Notes: generated by a model not told the origin, from the letters alone. Shown: positions 16,669-26,009, counted from the first letter of the stretch. The stretch: DNA of 64,000 nt from Tolypothrix sp. PCC 7910 (GCF_011769525.1 NZ_CP050440.1:5395501-5459500); one strand, 5' to 3'. Made by a program: numbers and translations.

Positions 16669-17154
16669 ATGCAAGTCAGAAATGCAACCCCCGATGATAT
16701 CCCACTGATTTTCTCATTCATCAAAAAGAAGGCAGAATTTGACCGCAATATTGGCGCTTTTAATGGCGTGTTGCGAGTAACTGAAGCTAAAATTCGTCAA
16801 ACAATTTTTAGTGAAATTCCTGTTGCTTATGTTTTATTTGCAGAGACTTCAGAACGTGAGATTGGATTCGCTTTGTATGGATTTAGATACTCGTCATTTG
16901 CAGGACAACCGAGTATTTGGTTAGATGATTTATACGTCGATGAAGATATGAGAAGCCAAGGAGCAGGTGCTGCTTTGATGAGTCATCTAGCTCAAATTGC
17001 ACAGCAACATAATTGTACCCATCTGGCTTGGAACGCTGATGCTCGCAACACTCGCGGGTTGAGTTTTTATCATCGCTTGGGTGCGGAAATTATCGAGCAG
17101 AAAGGTAACCGATGTTTCCTAACTTGGATTCCTGGGACGAAGATAGAGAGATAA
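16669..17154 (+). CDS. GNAT family N-acetyltransferase
   Basis: 161 residues of a single GNAT domain: IRPATPDD-like start (VRNATPDDIPLIFSFIKKKAEFD), central WLDDLYVDEDMRSQGAGAALM (about 84-104, the acetyl-CoA pyrophosphate loop R-x-x-G-x-G/A), and WNADARNTRGLSFYHRLGAE. The pattern is closest to the diamine/spermidine N-acetyltransferase branch, so a polyamine or small amine is a possible acceptor. The acceptor cannot be proved from sequence. It lies 78 bases after the Nudix gene on the same strand and may share its transcript. Confidence 0.9.
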   Translation: MQVRNATPDDIPLIFSFIKKKAEFDRNIGAFNGVLRVTEAKIRQTIFSEIPVAYVLFAETSEREIGFALYGFRYSSFAGQPSIWLDDLYVDEDMRSQGAGAALMSHLAQIAQQHNCTHLAWNADARNTRGLSFYHRLGAEIIEQKGNRCFLTWIPGTKIER

Positions 17155-17327
17155 ACTAGCTCATCACTAAATCATCTATTTAAGTCAATAGTTAATAGCA
17201 AAAATTTACACTAAGTTAACCTAAGTACTATTGTTTGAAAGTCTCGAAACAGTCTTGTGGTCAAGGTTTTCAATTTAAAATCCCAAAGTTGGTATTAGAC
17301 ATTGAGTAGTTCAATTAGTCAAACTCA
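17155..17327. other. Intergenic leader before two tiny ORFs
   Basis: AT-rich, with no ORF; it may contain the promoter of the short ORFs or of the DUF2997-Ycf35-ferredoxin operon. Confidence 0.35.
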
Positions 17328-17333
17328 ATGATA

Positions 17334-17468
17334 ATGATAAACATTTTCAATAAATTTTATAGTTTTGTTGCTGGCTTTACTGGCTATGCTACCGCCAATA
17401 CTGGATTTCAGCCTTTTAACCGTCATTTTGCTAGCTCAATTGTCCGCTTGACTAATCTATTAGGTTAA
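17334..17468 (+). CDS. Possible 44-aa small protein
   Basis: ATG to TAA encodes 44 residues beginning MINIFNKFYSFVAGFTGYAT, with a mildly hydrophobic N-terminal half and the basic end RHFASSIVRLTNLLG. An in-frame ATG at 17328 gives two more residues. The composition looks protein-like and amphipathic, but there is no clear ribosome-binding site and no recognised family. It could be a small membrane-associated peptide. Confidence 0.4.
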   Translation: MINIFNKFYSFVAGFTGYATANTGFQPFNRHFASSIVRLTNLLG

Positions 17469-17481
17469 GAGAAACTAACTA

Positions 17482-17586
17482 ATGACAAACGTACCGACTT
17501 ATAAAATTAATAATTTTTGTAAAAATTCTGAGATATATATTTTGAGAGATGGAACATTAGTTAACAAATGGCAAGTTTGTATCTAA
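17482..17586 (+). CDS. Possible 34-aa small protein
   Basis: The ORF starts 13 bases after the previous tiny ORF, with AAGAGA about 8 bases upstream of the ATG, and encodes MTNVPTYKINNFCKNSEIYI then LRDGTLVNKWQVCI. There is no known family. It could equally be leader sequence of the DUF2997 gene. Confidence 0.25.
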   Translation: MTNVPTYKINNFCKNSEIYILRDGTLVNKWQVCI

Positions 17587-17667
17587 GTGGAATGTTCCGA
17601 CGGCTATATATTTAGCCGACTGCTGAGGCAGTACAATTCAAGCGTATTATCGTGGTTGGCCAAGAGC

Positions 17668-17880
17668 ATGGAGACATTAGAGTTCATAATTTATCCAGAT
17701 GGTCGGGTACAAGAGAAAGTCACTGGCATTGTGGGTGCTTCTTGCGCTGAAGTCACAGCAGCAATAGAAGCACAGCTTGGTCAAGTACTTGTTAATGAGC
17801 CAACTTCAGAATTTTTTGCCAACAATCAGGTACAACAATCTGGTGTAGTAAATACGCAAACCTCCTTCAGTGATTGGTAA
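17668..17880 (+). CDS. DUF2997 family protein
   Basis: 70 residues from the ATG at 17668. The frame stays open upstream to 17587, but only from this Met does the family pattern begin (METLEFIIYPDGRVQEKVTG, then AEVTAAIEAQLGQV). DUF2997 proteins are short, found in cyanobacteria and some plastid lineages, and of unknown function. The gene is first in a conserved trio with Ycf35 (40 bases downstream) and a ferredoxin, which suggests a joint role in iron-sulfur or redox work. Confidence 0.85.
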   Translation: METLEFIIYPDGRVQEKVTGIVGASCAEVTAAIEAQLGQVLVNEPTSEFFANNQVQQSGVVNTQTSFSDW

Positions 17881-17920
17881 TTGTTCAAAAATAGTCTATT
17901 TTAGTTAATTCAGAACCACC

Positions 17921-18307
17921 ATGTCACACTTTAGCCAAATTAAGACTCAAATCCGTAACCTAGACTCTTTGAAAGATGCTCTCAATGAATTGGGCATAGA
18001 TTGGAAGCCAGGCCCGCGTGAAGTACGAGGCTATCGCGGTCAAACTCATCCTGCAGAAATTTCCATTGAGCAGGAAAATGGTTATGATATCGGCTTTAGA
18101 TGGAATGGCCAAGAATATGAATTGGTGGCTGACTTACAGTACTGGCAACAAAACCTATCTGTAGATGGATTTTTGCGCCAAGTGACTCAGCGCTATGCCT
18201 ATCAAACAGTCATGAAAGAAACAGCTCGTGTTGGCTTTCAAGTGGCCGAACAAAAGCAACAGGAAGATGGTTCAATTCGTCTGGTAGTACAACGCTGGAG
18301 TGCGTAA
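17921..18307 (+). CDS. ycf35: Ycf35 / DUF1257 protein
   Basis: 128 residues with the full DUF1257/Ycf35 pattern: MSHFSQIKTQIRNLDSLKDA at the start, the LGIDWKPGPREVRGYRGQ segment, GYDIGFRWNGQEYELVADLQYW, and a basic VTQRYAYQTV helix. Ycf35 is encoded in red-algal plastids and nearly all cyanobacteria; its biochemical role is unknown. Its TAA overlaps the ATG of the ferredoxin gene (TAATG), so the two are translationally coupled. Confidence 0.95.
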   Translation: MSHFSQIKTQIRNLDSLKDALNELGIDWKPGPREVRGYRGQTHPAEISIEQENGYDIGFRWNGQEYELVADLQYWQQNLSVDGFLRQVTQRYAYQTVMKETARVGFQVAEQKQQEDGSIRLVVQRWSA

Positions 18308-18768
18308 TGGCTGATTTTCTGCCTTCGCCGGAAGAACAGGAAGATAATCGTTCCGGTTTGGAACCAGAATTAGGCGGTTTTTTACGGGATGCGCCAGAAC
18401 GCTCTGGTTTAGAGCCGGAATTGGGTGGTATGCTGCGCCAAAAAGGTGTATATGTGGACGAAATCACCTGTATTGGTTGTAAGCATTGCGCTCATGTTGC
18501 CCGTAACACGTTTTACATTGAACCAGATTATGGGCGATCGCGTGTAGTTCGTCAGGATGGGGACGCAGAGGAAGTCATTCAAGAAGCAATAGATACTTGT
18601 CCAGTTGATTGCATTCACTGGCTTGATTACACCGAACTGAAAAAGTTAGAAGAAGAACGCAAATATCAGGTAATTCCTGTAGTTGGTTATCCGGTTGATC
18701 ATGCTGTTGCTACTACAGAAACGAGGCGGAAAAAGCAAAAATTAAAAACCAAAAAATCTCGTTATTAA
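18307..18768 (+). CDS. Ferredoxin with one 4Fe-4S-type domain and duplicated N-terminal motif
   Basis: 153 residues. An acidic N-terminal extension contains the same ten-residue motif twice (RSGLEPELGG at about 15-24 and 32-41). Then a single-cluster ferredoxin domain follows: ITCIGCKHCAHVARNTF (about 54-70; C-x2-C-x2-C) and TCPVDCIHW (about 98-106). A Lys-rich tail (RRKKQKLKTKKSRY) ends the protein. It is likely a stromal-side electron carrier or an iron-sulfur/chaperone partner, as in plastid DnaJ-ferredoxin relatives. It is coupled to Ycf35 by a one-base overlap. The charge split (acidic head, basic tail) is notable. Confidence 0.92.
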   Translation: MADFLPSPEEQEDNRSGLEPELGGFLRDAPERSGLEPELGGMLRQKGVYVDEITCIGCKHCAHVARNTFYIEPDYGRSRVVRQDGDAEEVIQEAIDTCPVDCIHWLDYTELKKLEEERKYQVIPVVGYPVDHAVATTETRRKKQKLKTKKSRY

Positions 18769-18781
18769 AATAATGAAAAAC

Positions 18782-18834
18782 AATAGGCTGGTAAAACCAG
18801 CCTATTTTACTGGGTATTTATTATTTTTTGTTTG
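18782..18834 (+). terminator. Intrinsic terminator of the DUF2997-Ycf35-ferredoxin operon
   Basis: A perfect 10-bp stem, AATAGGCTGG (18782-18791) / CCAGCCTATT (18797-18806), five-base loop, then T-rich sequence (TTTATTATTTTTTG) downstream. Confidence 0.85.
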
Positions 18835-18929
18835 TCAAGGGTCAAGAGTCAAAGGTCAAATCCAATTACCAATTACCAATTCCCCATTTTCTTGCTAAAG
18901 TATCTTCCACTAAGTGAAAACCTTGATCA

Positions 18930-20597
18930 TTATTCGGTTTCTGGAAAGATTTGCACTTTACCATCTGGGCTAAGTACAGCTCTCAGTCTGACATTTCTGC
19001 CATATCTATTAGCAGAAACGAAAGGTGTACCGATATTTGGCATACCAGCGCTATCTACATAGTCTCTGGCTGCTTTATTTAAAGGAAAAATTCGTTCAAC
19101 AGTACCATCAACACCTACCATCAAACTATATTCTAGTGTTTGCTTTAATCCAGAAGGTGGTTGCCAGCGTTTTTGCAGATATTGTCTAGCTTCTGCTATC
19201 TGAGGTGTATCAAATAATGTGCTGTCATTAGCTTGTGGCGTTGTTGTCGTTGCAGTTTTTCTTGTTCCCCGCAATTTATTAACTAACGCACTCTCACTAC
19301 TTGCTCTGGAAGTTGTGGTAGATGTTGTAGAAGCTGGATTATATTCTCCTTCTAACTTGGCTGTACTTGTTGGTTCATTGGGGATTACAGGAAGAGCTGG
19401 CGCAGTGATGGGAAGATTAGGGGTGACGCTACGGCTAGTTCTATCTGTTGATAGGCTAGGCGGTAATTCTCGCTTTTTCGGAAGGACTAAATCGCTGGGG
19501 CTAATCGCTCCGGGCTTGGTCTGTGTCAAGTTTGGTTGCAAAGCAATTTTCTGGTCGCCGATGGTAGGAGGTACACCAAACTGTGAATTAGTAGAAAAAG
19601 TTGGGCTTGTCTTTTGATTTATACCCAGCCCGCTTGCTGGAGATGACCCACCCTTAGGTAAACTCGAACCAGCAGATGTGGGAGCAGCAGGAAAATTAGA
19701 ATTTGGTAATGTTTGTGTTTTGCTAGCCAGTCCAGAATTAGGAACTAATAGAGGATCTGCTGGCAAGCTAGAAGTAGGGATTGGTGTAGTCGAGCCAATA
19801 TTTGGTAATGGTGGAAAACTGTCTGGGGCTGCAAGTCCGGCTTCTGGATTGACTTGAGGAGAGGGTTGCAGAGCAATTGTCCCTGAATTGGCAGTGGGTT
19901 TTTTCGCAGTTTGTTGCTGATTTGGCTTAATGTTATTCACATATTGCCAGGTTACTGGTAATAGTCCCACACCTAAGACTAATACAGCTGCTACAGGTGC
20001 CCATACCGGGAATCTCGCTACCGAACTGCCCGTATTTTCCAGAGTAGGTAACGCCATAATATCAGCCGAGTATTCATCTAAAGCAGTTCCTAAATCGAAT
20101 AGTTGCAACAGACTTAGTTCGATTACAGGGCCAGATGCTTGGCTAGCGAGGGAACCGAGAAACAACTTGTGAGTCAAAGAACTGCTCGGTTCTAAATATA
20201 TTGTTGTATTAGGGAAAGAAGAGGGAAAAAACCTTAATGTTTGAGTACTAACTGTTTGTGCAGTCTGTTGAAAGTCTTGTATTTGCGCGTCACTAGCGAC
20301 TTTACTAGAATCTTGCGGGCTGGGAAAACTCAGCGAAAAAGTTTCGGGAGATTGTTGGAGAAATTGTTGAATGTAGATTGAAACTGCATCACACAAAGCT
20401 TCGAGCTGATCGCGATCGCCCCGAATTGGGAGTCTGCTTTCTTCTGGTAGTCGCGGATCGTCAAACCGCAACTCAAAGCTGAGTTGCTTGAGTACAGTTT
20501 TTCCCGTCCACCGAGATAAAGGTGAGCTTTGCGCCAACACTTCGAGGGTACAGGTGGGGGGTGTGTAGCGACGAATGACAGAATTAGATAGAGGCAT
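18930..20597 (-). CDS. DUF4335 domain protein with membrane anchor and periplasmic Pro/Ser-rich linker
   Basis: 555 residues. The N-terminal domain (about 1-185) begins MPLSNSVIRRYTPPTCTLEV and matches DUF4335. One membrane helix follows (about 195-216, WAPVAAVLVLGVGLLPVTW), then a Pro/Ser/Thr-rich linker of about 220 residues. The C-terminal domain of about 95 residues (ARQYLQKRWQPPSGLKQTLEYSLM..., KVQIFPETE) resembles TonB-C-like beta folds. The family is cyanobacterial and uncharacterised. It is nearly always beside a DUF3038 gene, which here lies 69 bases upstream on the same strand. An envelope-spanning role is inferred from topology. Confidence 0.85.
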   Translation of the reverse strand: MPLSNSVIRRYTPPTCTLEVLAQSSPLSRWTGKTVLKQLSFELRFDDPRLPEESRLPIRGDRDQLEALCDAVSIYIQQFLQQSPETFSLSFPSPQDSSKVASDAQIQDFQQTAQTVSTQTLRFFPSSFPNTTIYLEPSSSLTHKLFLGSLASQASGPVIELSLLQLFDLGTALDEYSADIMALPTLENTGSSVARFPVWAPVAAVLVLGVGLLPVTWQYVNNIKPNQQQTAKKPTANSGTIALQPSPQVNPEAGLAAPDSFPPLPNIGSTTPIPTSSLPADPLLVPNSGLASKTQTLPNSNFPAAPTSAGSSLPKGGSSPASGLGINQKTSPTFSTNSQFGVPPTIGDQKIALQPNLTQTKPGAISPSDLVLPKKRELPPSLSTDRTSRSVTPNLPITAPALPVIPNEPTSTAKLEGEYNPASTTSTTTSRASSESALVNKLRGTRKTATTTTPQANDSTLFDTPQIAEARQYLQKRWQPPSGLKQTLEYSLMVGVDGTVERIFPLNKAARDYVDSAGMPNIGTPFVSANRYGRNVRLRAVLSPDGKVQIFPETE

Positions 20598-20666
20598 GGC
20601 AGAAACTGCGAAGGAGATGATTGGTGTTCGATTTGGGATTTAGGAGGAGCGATCTAAAATCAAAAT

Positions 20667-21272
20667 CTAAAACTTTGTGGAACGGTCTATCAGTGCTAAC
20701 CAAAGACGGCGGTGTCCACCAGGGGCGCTGTAAAACAATAAATCTACCAGCAGTTTGAGCGCTAAATGAGTTAGTAAATCTGTAGAAATTTGCTCATCCT
20801 CTTCCATGCGCTCTTGGTAAGTATTGCAGAAAGCATCTATATAATCTCCCAGTAAAGCGGTTTGGTGAGGTTCCTGGTGATTTGCGGCCATTTGTTCTAA
20901 TAGACCAACAGCACGACGAATCAATTCTTGGTGCTGTTTGGCAAGGTAGCAAGTGATGAGAACAAGCGATCGCGCCTCTTCTACATCTAATTTTTTTCGC
21001 CCTCCTTGTCCTTTGCGTAGGGGATTTGACTGGCGCAAGCGCCACAAAGCTACGCGATCTGGCACTCTTGACTCCAAATTCAGATTAATCGCCGCCGAGA
21101 GCATCGCCTCGGAACCAAGACCAGTTAAAGTTTCCAGTGCCAACAGCACTAAGTCTAACTGAGTTTTGATATTGTCCCATTCAACATATGTTGGGGTTGG
21201 AAGCTGAATTAGATCCTCCCACTGGGAATTTGGAGTAGCTGAATTGGTGGCCGAGTGCATAACTTTTAGCAT
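20667..21272 (-). CDS. DUF3038 family protein
   Basis: 201 residues, all-helical. It holds the DUF3038 pattern: NIKTQLDLVLLALETLTGLGSEAM, RVALWRLRQSNPLRKGQG, EARSLVLITCYLAKQHQELIR, and a C-terminal LALKLLVDLLFYSAPGGHRRLW. It lacks a signal peptide or membrane helix, so it is probably cytoplasmic, beside the cytoplasmic N-terminal part of its DUF4335 neighbour. Function unknown. The ATG at 21260, four codons later, is an alternative start. Confidence 0.85.
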   Translation of the reverse strand: MLKVMHSATNSATPNSQWEDLIQLPTPTYVEWDNIKTQLDLVLLALETLTGLGSEAMLSAAINLNLESRVPDRVALWRLRQSNPLRKGQGGRKKLDVEEARSLVLITCYLAKQHQELIRRAVGLLEQMAANHQEPHQTALLGDYIDAFCNTYQERMEEDEQISTDLLTHLALKLLVDLLFYSAPGGHRRLWLALIDRSTKF

Positions 21273-21677
21273 AGGTGATCGGGCTTATTGGGACGGTTGC
21301 TGTTACCCATTTTGAAACAGACTCTTAAGCATTCAACTGAGTTTCCTTTAGTTATTTAGCCTGAAACTTCAGCTGGCTTTGATCACAGTGGGAATCAGCA
21401 TGTATCTCTGTCTTACTCTAAATGAAAATTTATTTTCTACAAAGCAGAAATATTATTACTTCAAGAATACTTATGTAGCTTTCTGAATTTTCATGCCCTA
21501 AGTAAATGCATCAGGCAGAAATTGTAAAGAAAATGGGGATTGGGCATGGGGCATGGGGCATTGGGCATTGGGCATTGGTAATGGGTAATGGGTAATTGGT
21601 AATTGGTAATTGGTAATAATTTCCCCTTTTCCCCTTTTCCCCTTCCCCCTTCCCCTTTCTCCCCAATCCCCAATCCC
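21273..21677. repeat. Intergenic region with dense short tandem repeats
   Basis: From about 21537 a run of GGGCAT(G/T)G heptamers is followed by GGTAAT(G/T)G units (to about 21615). A complementary C/T-rich arm (CCCCTT, CCCCAATCC units, to 21677) follows. The G-rich and C-rich arms can pair, so the tract may form a long imperfect hairpin just after the mutS2 stop. Upstream of it (21273-21530) there is no feature. Confidence 0.75.
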
Positions 21678-24116
21678 CTAACCGACGTAAGCAACGGTGA
21701 CACCGCTACCACCATCTACTTGTTCTGCGGCTTCGTATTTGCTGACTCTGGGGTGTTGCTGCAAATAGTTATGTACACCTTGGCGGAGTTTACCAGTACC
21801 GTGTCCGTGAATAATCCATATTGGCCCTGTAGCTTCTGCCAGTGCTTTATCTAACAGCAATTCCGCATCAGCTACCCGCTTACCTCGGATATCAATTGTA
21901 TTTTTGGAAGTCCGAATTGCTAGGGCTGGCGGTGCTGCTGGGGTAACTGGTGCTGGTGCTGGTTTTGGTTTGACGATGGGTTCAGCTTTTTGCCCATCTA
22001 AAGATTCAATGTCTTCCAGCTTAACTGTCATTTTCATGATGCCAAAACGTACAGTTAACTCCCCATCTTCATCGGGCGCAACTAATACCTCTGCTGTTTG
22101 ACCAAACTGAGAAATGCGGACGCGATCGCCTACTTTGGGCATAAATCCCACTTTGGGTTTGGCTGGTGCGGCTGGCTGAAATTTCTGCCCAATTTGATTT
22201 AAAGCATTGGTAGCTTGTTGAGCTTCTTGGGCTGTTGGTGTCCCTTGTTGTAAGCGCCGAATTACTTGGGCAATTTCACCTTTAGCTTGGGCGATCGCTT
22301 GTTGTACTGCTGCTTCTTGGGAGACTTTTAAAGCTTTTTCCCTCTCTTGTAAGTTTGCCGCTTTTGTAGAAACTTCTTTATATAAACGTTCGGCTTGCTG
22401 CAACAAATTTTGGGCTTCTGCGGCTTTGGTTTCTTGGCGACGGCGTTGGGCTTCTAACCCCGCAATCACTTGGTTAACTTCGTCTGTTGCGCCTCCGAGA
22501 TGGGTTTTTGCTTTTTCTACAACTTCTAGTTTTAACCCTAAACGTTGGGCAATTGCCAAAGCATTGGAACGTCCCGGAATTCCCCACAACAACCTATATG
22601 TTGGTGATAGGGTACTTTCATCAAATTCTACAGAGGCGTTTTCAAAGCGCTCATCTTCATATTTCAGCGCTTTCAGTTCTCCAAAGTGAGTTGTCGCCAC
22701 TGTCAGTCCTGCATGATCTGCAAGATATTGCAGCAGTGCGATCGCTAAAGCACTGCCCTCGGCTGGATCGGTTCCCGCACCCACTTCATCGAGTAAAACG
22801 AGGGATTGGGCATTGGGCATTGGGCATGGGGCATGGGGCATTGATGATTCTTCGTTGTCCCCCAGTCCCTTTTCACTACCTACGGCATTTAAAATCCGGC
22901 TAATGCGGCGGATATGACCAGAAAAGGTAGATAAGCTTTGCTGTAGGGATTGTTCATCACCAATATCCGCTAATACTTGGCTAAACCACGGTATTTCTAC
23001 TGGCTCACGGGCAGGTACAAATAAGCCGACTTTGGCCATTAATGCTGCCAAGCCAAGGGTTTTTAAGGTGACAGTTTTACCGCCAGTATTAGGCCCAGTA
23101 ATAGTTACTACCCTAATATGGGGGTTAATCAATAAATCTACGGGAATTACTGCTGGGCTTTGCTCGTGTTGATGCTGCCAAACCAATAACGGATGACGCA
23201 GCTGGCGTAGGGTAATATTTTCTGTGTCCGCCCAGTCGATAAATCTAGGAGGATTTGCCCCTAGCCAAAAACTGTAACGCGATCGCGCAGTTGCCAAATC
23301 TAAAGTGGTAACAATGGCTAGCAACCTCTCTAAATCTGGTTTAACCGCTGCTACTTGCTCTGTTAAAGCCCGTCGAATTGCTTCTTCTTCTGTCTGCTCT
23401 CGTCTGATTGTTTGACGTAATTGATTACCCCAGGGCACGATGCTATGAGGTTCCACATATAAAGTGGCACCGCTAGTAGAGGTGTCGTGAACAATACCGG
23501 GAACAGCGTCTTTATGTGTCGCTTTTACAGGAATTACAAAGCGATCGCCTCTTTGAGTAATCAGTTGTTCCTGCACTGCCCCAGACTTAGCTTGTAAAAT
23601 ATTTTGCAGTTTTTGCGTGATTTGACTCCGCAATTTCCGCAATTCCGTGCGAATGTCACCCAGCTTTTGGCTGGCGCGATCAGTTACTTGCCCTCGTTCA
23701 TCGATACAGCGGTGAATTTCTTGTTCAAGTTCGGGATAAGTCCGTAAATCGGCAACCAGCTCTGTCAAGATGGGTAAATCTTCCTGATTGTCAATTATCC
23801 GGCGTAAGTTCCTGCTGCCAGAGAGAGTAGTTGCGATCGCTAACAATTCATCTCCAGCTAAAATCCCTTGGAGTTCAGCCCGTTCGAGGGAATCACCAAT
23901 ATCTTGAATTCCCTCGAAGGATAAACTGGGGGATATACGGCTTTCCAGTTGGTAAACTTCTTTAGTTTGTGCCAACAACTGCGTACTTTCCGCCTGAGAA
24001 TCGGGAATTTTTAGCTGACGTGCTGCGATCGCCCCTAATTTAGTTGCAGCAAATGTCGCAAGATGCTGGCAGAGGCGATTCCATTCTAGTAGTTCTAAGG
24101 TTTCAGACTGGATCAA
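21678..24116 (-). CDS. mutS2: MutS2 ATPase/Smr-domain protein with an in-frame repeat insertion
   Basis: 812 residues, slightly longer than usual (about 780-800). It has an N-terminal clamp/lever region and the ATPase Walker A GPNTGGKT (about 342), then signature SLSTFSGHIRRI (about 397), Walker B LVLLDEVGAGTDPAEGSAL (about 440-458), a coiled coil, and a C-terminal Smr nuclease domain (IDIRGKR..., WIIHGHGTGKLRQGV, about 740-812). MutS2 acts in recombination suppression and, in Bacillus, as the collided-ribosome splitter RqcU. Between the signature and Walker B an insert of about 20 residues (SMPHAPCPMPNAQ) is encoded by GGGCATT/GGGCATG tandem repeats at about 22800-22843. It stays in frame, so the protein is probably still made. 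Confidence 0.95.
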   Translation of the reverse strand: MIQSETLELLEWNRLCQHLATFAATKLGAIAARQLKIPDSQAESTQLLAQTKEVYQLESRISPSLSFEGIQDIGDSLERAELQGILAGDELLAIATTLSGSRNLRRIIDNQEDLPILTELVADLRTYPELEQEIHRCIDERGQVTDRASQKLGDIRTELRKLRSQITQKLQNILQAKSGAVQEQLITQRGDRFVIPVKATHKDAVPGIVHDTSTSGATLYVEPHSIVPWGNQLRQTIRREQTEEEAIRRALTEQVAAVKPDLERLLAIVTTLDLATARSRYSFWLGANPPRFIDWADTENITLRQLRHPLLVWQHQHEQSPAVIPVDLLINPHIRVVTITGPNTGGKTVTLKTLGLAALMAKVGLFVPAREPVEIPWFSQVLADIGDEQSLQQSLSTFSGHIRRISRILNAVGSEKGLGDNEESSMPHAPCPMPNAQSLVLLDEVGAGTDPAEGSALAIALLQYLADHAGLTVATTHFGELKALKYEDERFENASVEFDESTLSPTYRLLWGIPGRSNALAIAQRLGLKLEVVEKAKTHLGGATDEVNQVIAGLEAQRRRQETKAAEAQNLLQQAERLYKEVSTKAANLQEREKALKVSQEAAVQQAIAQAKGEIAQVIRRLQQGTPTAQEAQQATNALNQIGQKFQPAAPAKPKVGFMPKVGDRVRISQFGQTAEVLVAPDEDGELTVRFGIMKMTVKLEDIESLDGQKAEPIVKPKPAPAPVTPAAPPALAIRTSKNTIDIRGKRVADAELLLDKALAEATGPIWIIHGHGTGKLRQGVHNYLQQHPRVSKYEAAEQVDGGSGVTVAYVG
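22800..22843. repeat. GGGCATT/GGGCATG tandem repeats inside mutS2
   Basis: Six or so heptamer units in direct array within the coding frame of mutS2, identical in type to the intergenic array that follows the gene. Confidence 0.85.
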
Positions 24117-24845
24117 GGCTTCAATATCTAATCTGAAATTATCGTAACAATTCTCGCCCCTAAAGAGCCAATACTGTTTTCCGATCCTAATTATGTAGGC
24201 AGGGTTTTCTGAGAAAGTAGGAGTATCGGAGAGAGCATTGGTAGAAGAGCGAGTGTGAATGATTTTAATAAATGTTGTTATTTGACTTATTTTGGTGATT
24301 TTTAGCGCTAATAATCCTATTTATTTTCTTTTATCACTTCTCAACCTTTTAATTAGCGAATTACTCTGTAGCTATTAAGCAGTTAATAAATTAGTAGCAA
24401 TTGCTCAAAATCCTGTATTACTAGAAACAAAATGCAGAACTACAACAATTTTCTCGGACGACACCATCAGTAATTACGACTTATATATCAGAATCATTAC
24501 CAACCTTTATAAGAATCAGGAACTAAAAAAAATACAAATTCTGGGTGCGTAATAACTATCACATAAAGTGTCATTTCCTGAGAAACTATCACAACACTAA
24601 CTCGCAACAAACAAGGGAACAGGAAACAGGTAACAGAAAAAATAATTTAGCTTGCTATTTGCGCTGATTACGGGTAGTAGGTTGCCTGTGCGTTTGCTCC
24701 TAAGTATGACAACACAGAAAGTGATAACCAGGTTTTTACCCACTTTGTAATTGTTTGGATCTTGACATTTACTTGGAAAAAAATCGCACCAACTTTGCCC
24801 ACAATTTGATACCCTAGCTTAAACAGATTTGAGAAAAGTTAAAGC
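24117..24845. other. Divergent intergenic region mutS2 / guaB3
   Basis: About 730 AT-rich bases with no credible ORF on either strand. It should contain the promoters of both genes. A short repeat, GGGAACAGGAAACAGGTAACAG (about 24614-24635), is of the low-complexity kind. No riboswitch (purine, guanine) was recognised despite the purine-related downstream gene. Confidence 0.4.
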
Positions 24846-26009
24846 GTGGACATTCAACTTGGGCGGGGAAAAACAGCTCGGAGAGCTTACGGAATTGATG
24901 AAATTGCTTTAGTTCCTGGCAGAGGAACACTAGATCCGAGCTTGGCAGATACTAAGTGGCGTATTGGTAATATTGAGCGAGAAATCCCCATTATTGCCAG
25001 TGCTATGGATGGCGTAGTAGATGTGCGTATGGCTGTACGTTTGTCGCAGTTGGGAGCATTAGGTGTTCTCAACTTAGAAGGTATCCAAACTCGCTATGCC
25101 GATCCAGATCCGATTTTAGATAAGATTGCTGCTGTAGGGAAAGATGAATTCGTTTCCCTCATGCAACAGTTGTATGCTGAACCTATAAAGCCGGAATTAA
25201 TTGAAAAGCGTATTCAGGAAATTAAGCAACAAGGTGGTATTGCAGCAGTTAGTGCCACACCAGCCGGAGCCAGTAAATATGGTGAGGTAGTAGCCAAAGC
25301 TGGGGCAGATTTATTTTTTGTACAAGCTACTGTTGTTTCTACGGCCCACCTCTCACCAGAGTCAATCGTGCCTTTAGATTTAGCAGAATTTTGCCGTACT
25401 ATGCCCATCCCTGTGATATTGGGGAATTGCGTCACTTACGAAGTGACTTTAGATCTGTTGAAAGCTGGAGCAGCTGGTGTACTAGTAGGGATTGGCCCTG
25501 GTGCTGCTTGTACTTCACGCGGTGTATTAGGTGTAGGTGTACCACAAGCGACTGCGATCGCAGATTGTGCCGCCGCACGCGATGATTACTATCGGGAAAC
25601 CGGTAACTACATACCAATCATTGCTGATGGTGGTTTAATCACTGGCGGTGACATTTGTAAGTGTATTGCTTGTGGCGCTGATGGCGTAATGATTGGTTCT
25701 CCCTTTGCTAGAGCCGCCGAAGCACCTGGACGAGGTTACCATTGGGGAATGGCAACTCCCAGCCCTGTACTGCCTCGTGGTACCCGCATTCGCGTCGCTA
25801 CCACTGGTACCCTAGAGCAAATCCTCATTGGCCCCGCAGCACTTGATGATGGCACCCATAATCTTTTAGGAGCTTTAAAAACAAGTATGGGTACATTGGG
25901 AGCTAAAAACATCAAAGAAATGCAACAAGTTGAAGTTGTGATTGCTCCTTCCCTACTAACGGAAGGCAAAGTTTACCAAAAAGCTCAACAATTAGGTATG
26001 GGTAAATAA
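24846..26009 (+). CDS. guaB3: GuaB3-family IMP dehydrogenase-related protein
   Basis: 387 residues from a GTG. This start gives the conserved beginning [20 protein letters not shown]; no closer ATG exists. It is a TIM barrel of the IMPDH/GMP reductase superfamily without the CBS module. ASAMDGVVD, the catalytic loop GPGAACTSR (Cys about 222) and [32 protein letters not shown] are all present. GuaB3 is an actinobacterial/cyanobacterial subfamily distinct from true IMPDH; GMP-reductase-like activity has been reported for a cyanobacterial member, as I recall. It acts in purine nucleotide balance. Yfr1 and trxA follow, the arrangement seen in many cyanobacteria. Confidence 0.93.
   Translation: MDIQLGRGKTARRAYGIDEIALVPGRGTLDPSLADTKWRIGNIEREIPIIASAMDGVVDVRMAVRLSQLGALGVLNLEGIQTRYADPDPILDKIAAVGKDEFVSLMQQLYAEPIKPELIEKRIQEIKQQGGIAAVSATPAGASKYGEVVAKAGADLFFVQATVVSTAHLSPESIVPLDLAEFCRTMPIPVILGNCVTYEVTLDLLKAGAAGVLVGIGPGAACTSRGVLGVGVPQATAIADCAAARDDYYRETGNYIPIIADGGLITGGDICKCIACGADGVMIGSPFARAAEAPGRGYHWGMATPSPVLPRGTRIRVATTGTLEQILIGPAALDDGTHNLLGALKTSMGTLGAKNIKEMQQVEVVIAPSLLTEGKVYQKAQQLGMGK

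Noticed and set aside
21491-21715. 74-codon minus-strand ORF after mutS2
   Set aside because: Made of GKGEKG / CPMPNA repeat peptides from the tandem array and overlapping the mutS2 end.
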